Part shown: one piece after another, positions 23,048 through 29,568 of the stretch
Numbering within the stretch: position 1 is the stretch's first letter
Layout: every line of letters starts with the position of its first letter
Assembly (NCBI GenBank): GCA_964293305.1
Contig: CAXYYO010000041.1
Span: forward strand, 1 to 29,568
Source: CALAGJ01 sp964293305
Lineage (GTDB): Bacteria; Bacteroidota; Bacteroidia; Chitinophagales; Chitinophagaceae
Length of the DNA stretch: 29,568 bases
Direction: 5' to 3'
Notes under the pieces: generated by a model
The model's input: only the letters and a program-made list of their open reading frames with translations
Database searches by the model: none
What the model was told of the DNA's origin: nothing
Position numbers and translations under genes: made by a program

Positions 23048-23959
23048 ATGCACATGAAACCAGTTATCAAATTTGGCGTAGCCATGCTTGCAGGTCTTAG
23101 CCTGCTTTCTTGTAGTAAAACTAGCACAGGTACAGATCCCGACGATGGAGGGGGCGTAATTATTGTAGATGATATTGAAAAAGATCGCACATTTACGAGT
23201 AGGGCCCTATTTGAAGACTATACAGGCACTTGGTGTGGATTCTGTCCCCAGATAGCATATAAGTTTGAAGTATTAGCTGAAAATAACCCTCGTTTTATTT
23301 TTATCGGCAATCACTCTGGGGATGATTTGCAAACAGAATATCAATCCACACTAGAGGCTGAATATGGTGTAGTTGCATGGCCAGAAGCCATCATGATGAG
23401 AAATTTTTTAGCCGATAATACACCAAATAATTTCATTAGCACTGGCATTATTACAGATCTTTCTGATACTGCTCAAGTGCAACCATGGCTAGCAACTGAC
23501 CAAACTGTTGGGGTATCTTTTTCAAATGCTAGCATTGAAGCTAATCATGCAAAAGGGAGAGTAAATATAGCTTTTGGAAAAGACTACAGTGAAACACTTG
23601 CTATAACCATATTACTCATTGAGAAAGGTATTGAAGAAGAGCAAAAAAATTATTACAATAGCAGCCCTGCGGGCAATCCATTTTTTGGATTAGGAAATCC
23701 TATTAAAGATTATGAACAAGAGAATGTACTGCGTAAAGCAGCCACAAATATTTTAGGAGATAATATTGATGCAGCATCTACAAAGAATGGTAAAATTGTA
23801 AGTCGAGATTTTGATTTTGATTTATCCGATTATGACCCTTCCAATTGTATAGTTGTTGCTTTTGTAAATGGCAAAAAATCGAATAGCACCTACAAGGGAA
23901 TTTTAAACGTACAGTGGACTGCTGCTGGTACAAACAAATCATTTGAAATCACTAATTAA
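23048..23959 (+). CDS. Omp28-family lipoprotein with a thioredoxin-like CxxC
   Basis: The 303-residue protein has a lipoprotein signal with Cys22 (LLSC), then a Gly/Asp-rich linker, then an Omp28/thioredoxin-like domain. The redox pair is Cys63 and Cys66 in GTWCGFCP, preceded by FEDYTG. A GNHSGDDLQ segment and VVAWPEAIM follow, as in Omp28 proteins of Porphyromonas. It is anchored in the envelope and may handle disulfides of exported proteins. The start could be Met3 (23054). Only 9 bp separate its stop from the T9SS-tailed gene, so they form an operon. Confidence 0.85.
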   Translation: MHMKPVIKFGVAMLAGLSLLSCSKTSTGTDPDDGGGVIIVDDIEKDRTFTSRALFEDYTGTWCGFCPQIAYKFEVLAENNPRFIFIGNHSGDDLQTEYQSTLEAEYGVVAWPEAIMMRNFLADNTPNNFISTGIITDLSDTAQVQPWLATDQTVGVSFSNASIEANHAKGRVNIAFGKDYSETLAITILLIEKGIEEEQKNYYNSSPAGNPFFGLGNPIKDYEQENVLRKAATNILGDNIDAASTKNGKIVSRDFDFDLSDYDPSNCIVVAFVNGKKSNSTYKGILNVQWTAAGTNKSFEITN

Positions 23960-23968
23960 AAAAAAGTT

Positions 23969-25009
23969 ATGAAAAAAATTATATCATCGTTTGTAATAAT
24001 GTTTTTTGCACTTCATTCAAGCGCACAGTTGCAACTTATTGACCCTGTTACCAACACTGTTGCTTTGGCATCCTATCAGTTTGTTCTACCTGAAATAGAT
24101 AATGATTTTAAAATAGATTTTAATGTAAAAAACAACAGCAATGAGGCAAAGAAAATACGAGTGGTAAAAACAGTAATTAATCAAGCTACTGGCCATGAGA
24201 GTAATTTTTGTTTTGTTACTAATTGCTATACCACCTCATCCTTGGTAAGTAAACCTGAAAATATAAAAGCAAATGGCATTATTCCTGAAGTAGTAATGGA
24301 GGGTCTGTTTGGATTACAAGCGGATTTTAATGCAATTGGAAAAAAGGGTAATAGTATCATAAGATATCGCATTGAAAATATTCTGGATGCCGCAGATACT
24401 ACCTCTGTAGAATTGAGATATACTGTAGATAATCTATTACCGATTCAATGGATTTCATTTAAAGTTTCTGAAATCAATAAAAAGGCATTACTACAATGGA
24501 CAGTGCAGCAGGAAAAAACAGATGTATTAAAATTTATAGTACAGAGGAGTACAGATGGAAGAATCTATACTGATATTGATGAAGTGAATGTTCCATTAAA
24601 AAACGATAATAGCATTTATACTTATCAATACACTGATGCTAGCAGTTTTGACGGAAAAATATTGTATCGTATCAAATCCATGGATCAGGACAATCAAGTA
24701 CGATATTCCACCATTCAAACTTTTTTGGCTTCATCTTTCAAGCAGCAATTATTTCAACTGAAAACGACTAATCCAATTCTTTCAGGCAGTCCATTAAAGA
24801 TTGAATTATCAGCGGTTTGCTCTGGCACTACCAACATAGTTATTACAGATATGTCTGGCCATATTATGCAAACTGAACAGGTTGTATTAGATGGTGCAAG
24901 TATCTCTAAAAACCTTACTTACAATTTATCTCAATCAATGTCAGGCCTTTATTTGCTAACAGTAATAAATAATGGCAATCAACAAACAATTCGCTTGATA
25001 GTTAAGTAG
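23969..25009 (+). CDS. T9SS type A sorting domain-containing protein
   Basis: The 346-residue protein has a signal peptide (residues 1-19, ending HSSAQ). The N-terminal half is a beta-rich domain resembling structures that fill periplasmic partners, with a possible disulfide in NFCFVTNCY. Residues about 160-245 form an FnIII-like region (KFIVQRSTDGRIYTDI, YRIKSMDQDNQVRY), which normally precedes a sorting domain. The final approximately 75 residues end in GLYLLTVINNGNQQTIRLIVK, the type A C-terminal domain that targets proteins to the type IX secretion system and cell surface. It is second in the operon with the Omp28-like gene and is followed by a terminator. Confidence 0.88.
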   Translation: MKKIISSFVIMFFALHSSAQLQLIDPVTNTVALASYQFVLPEIDNDFKIDFNVKNNSNEAKKIRVVKTVINQATGHESNFCFVTNCYTTSSLVSKPENIKANGIIPEVVMEGLFGLQADFNAIGKKGNSIIRYRIENILDAADTTSVELRYTVDNLLPIQWISFKVSEINKKALLQWTVQQEKTDVLKFIVQRSTDGRIYTDIDEVNVPLKNDNSIYTYQYTDASSFDGKILYRIKSMDQDNQVRYSTIQTFLASSFKQQLFQLKTTNPILSGSPLKIELSAVCSGTTNIVITDMSGHIMQTEQVVLDGASISKNLTYNLSQSMSGLYLLTVINNGNQQTIRLIVK

Positions 25010-25033
25010 AATCTTTCAAATAATATTATAGAA

Positions 25034-25060
25034 AAACAGGCTTTTGCGCCTGTTTTTTTT
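25034..25060 (+). terminator. intrinsic terminator after the Omp28-T9SS operon
   Basis: AAACAGGC (25034-25041) pairs with GCCTGTTT (25048-25055) around TTTTGC and is followed by a T-run to 25060. It lies 25 bp after the stop at 25009. Confidence 0.85.
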
Positions 25061-25243
25061 ATTGCCATGCATTCACTAAGATTGAATCGACAATTTGTTG
25101 CCCAAAGTTTTATATTAGTGTATTGAATCTGTAAATCTATTATCAAAAAATTTACACAAGCCGTTAAATTCGTTATGCAACATTTTTGTCATATTGTTTT
25201 CTTAATGAAAGAAAGGAATACATTAGCCAAAATATTTTGCATC

Positions 25244-27295
25244 ATGAAACAAACATTTAAACACATGTTACTTGTACTGATATCAGTATGTGTAACAAAA
25301 ATCAATGCCCAGGTATCAAAACCTGTTTATCACATTCTTAAAAATGAATCCAATGAAATTCATCTTCGAATTCAATTGCCGGACTTCATTAAAAAGCCTG
25401 TAAGCATTGCCGGCCAAACCTTTTATCAGGTGGAAATGCCAAATGCTAATGCTATTTTAGAAAAAGGTGCTCCTGCGTTGGTTGGGTATGGCGGTTCTTT
25501 TGCTATACCAAAAAATGCTATTGCCGCAATTGAAATTATTTCAACAAAATTTACTGAAGAACAGCAAGTATCTATTGCACCTTCAAAAGGAAATCTTATT
25601 CGTACAGTAAATCCCAATGATGTGCCTTATGAATTCGGCAAATGGTATCAAGAGGATAAATTCTATCCTGCTAAAATTGCTCAGTTAGAAGAGCAATATG
25701 ATTTAAGACAAATACACGGTCAGCGATTCACCTTGAATGCGCTCCAGTATAATCCAATAAGTAAAACCCTGAGACATTATACAGAAGTTGAAATCAGCAT
25801 CAAGTTAAAAAGCATTGGCAATAAACAAATGAGTTTTCTTAGCAATGTATTTGAAAATGCAGATGAGTTTTTATCTATTTATAAAAATCAGTTTGTAAAC
25901 TTCCATCATTCAGGATATGAAAAGGCATTAGCCTCAAATGAAGTAAATGAAAGAGGTACTATGCTCATACTGTGCTACCAACCTTTTATGGCAGCAATGC
26001 AACCTTTTGTAAATTGGAAAAAACAAAATGGATTAAAAGTTGTACTAACTGATGCTGCTGCTGCGGGTACAACTCCAGAACAAATCCATGCATATATTGG
26101 AAATATGTATGCTACAAAAAAAATTGCTTATGTTTTGTTAGTAGGTGATGCACCTCAAATACCACCCATGAAATTAAAAACTGGTCCAAGTGATGTTGCT
26201 TATGCATACCAAGAAGGTAATGACAGATACCCAGATTTACTAATTGGACGTTTTTCAGCAGAAACCATAGACCATGTGAAAACGCAAGTGGATAGAACCA
26301 TAAATTATGAAAAGAAATTTGCATCAAATTCATCTTGGAGATTAAAAGGAATCTGCATAGCCAGTGACCAAGGACCAGGGGATAATGATGAACTTGACTG
26401 GGAGCATGAGCGAAAAATAAGAAGCATTTTAATGGGTTATAAGTATTCAGCTGTAAGCGAATTGTATGACGGTACTCAAAAAGGCGGAGTGGATAAAAAA
26501 GACAATCCAAACAATACTGACCTTGCTACTGAAATTAATAATGGTGCTGGTATTATTAATTACACCGGGCATGGTGGCCCTACTTCTTTTGGTACAACAG
26601 GATTCAACAATGCAGACATACAAGCACTTACAAACTATGATAAACTACCTTTTATTTTTTCAGTAGCTTGCGTAAATGGTCAGTTTAACAAGGCTGCTGG
26701 ACCATGTTTTGCTGAAACCTGGTTACGTTCTACTAAAGATGGAAAAAATATTGGTGCTGTTGCTACTATTATGTCAACCATCAATCAATCCTGGAATCCG
26801 CCTATGTATGGTCAAGACGAAATGGATAGCATACTTGCAGAGAGTTTTAGAAACAATATTAAAAGAACATTTGGTGGTGTTACATTTAATGGACTTGTAA
26901 AAATGAATGACAGGTATGGTAAAGAAGGCATGGAAATGACAGACACATGGACCATTTTTGGTGATCCATCTTTGTTGATATCAAATCCGAAAAATTCAGA
27001 CGGCAGCCAGATAAATGAGCAATTAGAAGCAGCTATATCTCAAAATTTTACTGCAGCCATTCAACCAAATCCAGCATCTTCCTTCATGACCATAAAAATT
27101 GATAATACAAATCAATTATCAGCAACTATCGTAAATATTTATACGCATAGTGGACAGTTTGTAAAAACAGTAAAACTCAATGCTGGTATCGATTATGCTA
27201 ATATATCAGTAACTGATTTGAAAGATGGATTATACTATGTAGAAATAAAACAGAATAATCAAAAAATTCAATTACCGCTTTCAGTTCAGCACTAA
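25244..27295 (+). CDS. gingipain-like C25 cysteine peptidase with T9SS sorting domain
   Basis: The 683-residue protein (ATG 25244; 23 in-frame codons upstream lack signal features) starts with a signal peptide ending INAQ. Residues about 30-205 are a C25-type propeptide. The catalytic domain runs about 220-590, with LLVGDAPQIPP, PDLLIGRFSAE, His443 in YTGHGGPTSFG and Cys476 in SVACVNGQF, the His-Cys dyad of gingipains and PorU. The last approximately 80 residues (PNPASSFMTIKI, then GLYYVEIKQNN) are a type A T9SS tail. It is secreted and attached to the surface, where it would cleave proteins or assist processing. It could be gingipain-like or PorU-like; the short length and typical tail favour the former. 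Confidence 0.92.
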   Translation: MKQTFKHMLLVLISVCVTKINAQVSKPVYHILKNESNEIHLRIQLPDFIKKPVSIAGQTFYQVEMPNANAILEKGAPALVGYGGSFAIPKNAIAAIEIISTKFTEEQQVSIAPSKGNLIRTVNPNDVPYEFGKWYQEDKFYPAKIAQLEEQYDLRQIHGQRFTLNALQYNPISKTLRHYTEVEISIKLKSIGNKQMSFLSNVFENADEFLSIYKNQFVNFHHSGYEKALASNEVNERGTMLILCYQPFMAAMQPFVNWKKQNGLKVVLTDAAAAGTTPEQIHAYIGNMYATKKIAYVLLVGDAPQIPPMKLKTGPSDVAYAYQEGNDRYPDLLIGRFSAETIDHVKTQVDRTINYEKKFASNSSWRLKGICIASDQGPGDNDELDWEHERKIRSILMGYKYSAVSELYDGTQKGGVDKKDNPNNTDLATEINNGAGIINYTGHGGPTSFGTTGFNNADIQALTNYDKLPFIFSVACVNGQFNKAAGPCFAETWLRSTKDGKNIGAVATIMSTINQSWNPPMYGQDEMDSILAESFRNNIKRTFGGVTFNGLVKMNDRYGKEGMEMTDTWTIFGDPSLLISNPKNSDGSQINEQLEAAISQNFTAAIQPNPASSFMTIKIDNTNQLSATIVNIYTHSGQFVKTVKLNAGIDYANISVTDLKDGLYYVEIKQNNQKIQLPLSVQH

Positions 27296-27620
27296 AAATA
27301 TTATTAAGAATTTAAAAATAATTTAAAAAAATGATCCTATTTATTGTAAATAATACATAAAGTACTTATTCAATAATCAAGTGAGTTTTGATGAAATATA
27401 AGCCTGTGTTGAAGAGCACAGGTTTTTTTGTTGAAATAAAATGCCTCCCTGTTTTTAACCATCATTTCTTATAAATGACATAATATTTAATTAAAATTTA
27501 ACTTGAAATATTTGGTACATAACTCTACCGTTTATGACGGATTATGCACAGGTTTAAAAAAATGTTAAATTTTAACATACAAAATCCTATTTTGCCAGCA
27601 AATAAAAAATCTCAAAAATC
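27296..27620. other. intergenic region between the peptidase and the TonB-dependent receptor
   Basis: Besides the terminator at 27403-27429 the region is AT-rich. It should hold the receptor's promoter, but no match to both Bacteroidota elements is convincing. The best is a TATTTTG near 27590, one base short of the consensus. Confidence 0.4.
27403..27429 (+). terminator. intrinsic terminator of the C25 peptidase
   Basis: CCTGTG (27403-27408) pairs with CACAGG (27417-27422) around an eight-base loop and is followed by TTTTTTT. It lies about 110 bp after the stop. Confidence 0.75.
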
Positions 27621-29552
27621 ATGAAGTATTGTAAACTGTTTGTTCTGGCATTGTTCTGCCTTATGGTGCAGACTGTATCAGCACAAAAAAAATCAGTTAC
27701 GGTCAATGTTACAGATGCCAGTAACGGGAGCCCTTTAAGCGGGGTATCGGTAAGGGTTAAATCTGGAGGCACTGGCGCAGTAACGAGTTCAACTGGAGCC
27801 GCCACGGTGCAGGTAATGGATAATGATCAACTGGAAGTATCCTACATTGGATACGCCATGCAATTGGTTTCAGTAAATGGTCAGTCAGTTATTAATGTGG
27901 CACTGCAGCCCGCAGCCTCAGATCTCGGCGATATCGTTTTGGTAGGCACACGCTCTTTACCACGTTCTGTTACAAGTTCACCATTACCTATTGACAATTT
28001 TGATGCTGCCACATTACGCAGTACAGGTCAAACAACTTTTGACAAACAATTGCAATACAGGGTACCATCTTTCAACACAGTAAATACACCGGTAAATGAT
28101 GCATCTACTTTGTTAGACCCTTACGAAATAAGGAACCTCGGCCCAAGCCGTACATTGATCCTCATTAATGGTAAAAGAAAAAATTTAAGTTCATTATTGT
28201 ATGTTCAGTTTTCACCTGGTCGTGGGGAAACTGGTCCAGACATTTCAGCCATACCAATTGATGCTATAAAGAATGTAGAAATACTTAGAGATGGCGCATC
28301 TGCTCAGTACGGCTCCGATGCCATAGCAGGTGTTATGAATATTACTTTAAAAGACCGTTATCAATATAGTAGCCTTACGCTTAATACTGGTACTACACAT
28401 AAATTAGATGGTACAAACTATGGCCTATCTTATAACAGTGGTGCTAATATAGGAACACGTGGATTTTTAAACTATACTATTGCATTAAGCCAACAGGACA
28501 ATGCATTACGCTCCGGCACAGTAGATTTAGCTACAGAAATTGCCACATTTGGCGGTGATGATGAAACTAATGATGCCATTACAAGATATCTTAAGGTTTA
28601 TCCAGATGCCAATAACGACAATGGTACTGCTGCTATTACAGCTTCTAAATTCTTATACAATTTAGGTGTTCCATTAAATGATGATATTAATTTTTACAGT
28701 AATGCTGCTGTCATTCTAAAGAAAGTAAACAGTAATGCAAATTTCCGTGCACCATATTGGAGAATTGATCAAGGTCTTCTTCATGAAAGTGTGCCGGGTG
28801 CACCTGACTATACAGGAAGTGGTTATGGAGGTACTGGTGTACAAGATCTGTTTGTGGTGGACAAAGCTGCTGGACTTTATGAAGGATATATAGGATATGA
28901 ACCAACTTTTGAAGGTAGCCTTACAGATTTTAATGGCACTATCGGTTTTAAAAGAAACACAAATGGTTGGAGCCAAGATATGAGTTTCACCATAGGTGGT
29001 AACCAACAATTATATGCAGTAAATAATACTGTGAATCGTAGCTTACTTAAAGCCAGTCCTACTGCATTCAGACCAGGTGGTTATGGCTTTTATCATTTTG
29101 TAGGAAACTTTGATATGAGTAAGAGTTTGACGGATGATTTTGCCATTGGTTTTGGTACAGAAATTAGAAAAGAAACCTATAAAATCATAGCTGGAGATAC
29201 TGCCTCTTATTCTCAGGAAGGATCAAATTCATTCCCGGGTATTAGAGCGGAAAATTCTGGTACATTTAATAGGTATAACTACGGTGCATATTTTGATGCA
29301 AGTTTAAATGCTACTGACAACTGGCTAATAAATGGTACTGTTAGAGGTGAGCGTTATAGTGATTTTGGAGCTGCTTTTGTTTATCGGATTAGTACACGTA
29401 TTAAAACGGATAATAACAAGTTTACACTACGTGGTTCCGCTTCTACAGGTTTTAGAGCACCTACTCTGCACCAAATTTATAATCAGAGCACTCAAGCTTC
29501 TTTCGTTGGTGGTAATCCCCCTACCATAAAAACAGATGAGTTTGTGAGCTAA
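27621..29552 (+). CDS. TonB-dependent receptor with CarboxypepD_reg domain, apparently truncated
   Basis: The 643-residue product starts with a signal peptide ending VSAQ, then a CarboxypepD_reg-like/DUF4480 domain (about 23-100: VTVNVTDASNGSPLSGVSVR, YIGYAMQ). The plug follows (about 110-235), with LINGKRKN, IPIDAIKNVEILRDGASAQYG and GVMNITLK, and then barrel strands. Such receptors import large substrates, for example siderophores or glycans, with energy from TonB. The family is usually about 900 residues and ends in a Phe strand, whereas this one closes at TDEFVS 16 bases before the window edge. GFRAPTLHQIYNQS just upstream is normally followed by about 250 more residues. Either a stop or frameshift truncates the gene or the sequence has an error. 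No SusD-like partner is visible. Confidence 0.85.
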   Translation: MKYCKLFVLALFCLMVQTVSAQKKSVTVNVTDASNGSPLSGVSVRVKSGGTGAVTSSTGAATVQVMDNDQLEVSYIGYAMQLVSVNGQSVINVALQPAASDLGDIVLVGTRSLPRSVTSSPLPIDNFDAATLRSTGQTTFDKQLQYRVPSFNTVNTPVNDASTLLDPYEIRNLGPSRTLILINGKRKNLSSLLYVQFSPGRGETGPDISAIPIDAIKNVEILRDGASAQYGSDAIAGVMNITLKDRYQYSSLTLNTGTTHKLDGTNYGLSYNSGANIGTRGFLNYTIALSQQDNALRSGTVDLATEIATFGGDDETNDAITRYLKVYPDANNDNGTAAITASKFLYNLGVPLNDDINFYSNAAVILKKVNSNANFRAPYWRIDQGLLHESVPGAPDYTGSGYGGTGVQDLFVVDKAAGLYEGYIGYEPTFEGSLTDFNGTIGFKRNTNGWSQDMSFTIGGNQQLYAVNNTVNRSLLKASPTAFRPGGYGFYHFVGNFDMSKSLTDDFAIGFGTEIRKETYKIIAGDTASYSQEGSNSFPGIRAENSGTFNRYNYGAYFDASLNATDNWLINGTVRGERYSDFGAAFVYRISTRIKTDNNKFTLRGSASTGFRAPTLHQIYNQSTQASFVGGNPPTIKTDEFVS

Positions 29553-29568
29553 CGGTACTTTACCTTAG

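Noticed and set aside
26112..26510. 132-codon minus-strand frame inside the C25 peptidase gene
   Set aside because: It is antisense to a conserved catalytic domain and is a shadow frame.

Overview
The window looks like chromosome from a low-GC Bacteroidota, most likely a Chitinophagaceae-like bacterium. The evidence is type IX secretion (T9SS) C-terminal domains on two secreted proteins, a gingipain-like C25 peptidase, an Omp28-type lipoprotein, a CarboxypepD_reg/TonB-dependent receptor, many signal peptides ending in AQ, and TAnnTTTG-type promoter elements. The genus is not resolved. No rRNA, tRNA or CRISPR was seen.

Region 1 (1-5885) is an integron-type gene-cassette array without an integrase in view. 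Four complete cassettes lie head to tail on the + strand: a Tat-exported intradiol dioxygenase-like protein, a coiled-coil hypothetical, a secreted S37-like peptidase and a small lipoprotein. The tail of a fifth cassette lies at the left edge. Each complete cassette begins with a GTT-type box whose exact 8-10 nt reverse complement ends it, directly after the ORF. This is the R'/R'' relation expected of attC-bounded cassettes. The boxes are joined by long imperfect palindromes of about 195 bp, and the last one is about 106 bp. Their arms covary between sites. An attI/intI platform would be expected to the left, outside the window.

Within that array an IS110-family element (about 3755-5023, minus strand) has split the fourth attC. 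Its 265-bp leader can be folded as a bridge RNA with two guide loops. One loop holds guides matching the element's own ends, and the other holds guides matching the conserved attC edge it inserted into. The order of the four guides is that of the IS621 bridge RNA. This appears to be an RNA-guided IS whose guide is written against the attC sites of its host array.

Region 2 (5886-22431) is ordinary chromosome: a deoxyhypusine synthase homologue, a secreted hypothetical and a TPR lipoprotein, a small zinc-ribbon protein divergent from a tail-less SSB, a Tat-type dipeptide epimerase divergent from a ComB-family phosphatase, a PhnB-like VOC protein, Lon protease, a PorT-like outer-membrane barrel, a lipoprotein, an alpha/beta hydrolase beside an AraC/O6-methylguanine methyltransferase fusion, and an ABC ATPase-TolC pair. 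Short intergenic repeats that read DDAVDF on one strand recur here.

Region 3 (23048-29568) is a surface and secretion block: an Omp28-like lipoprotein with a CxxC motif co-transcribed with a T9SS-tailed protein, then a terminator, a C25 gingipain-like protease with a T9SS tail, another terminator, and a TonB-dependent receptor. The receptor's reading frame closes early at 29552, close to the window edge.
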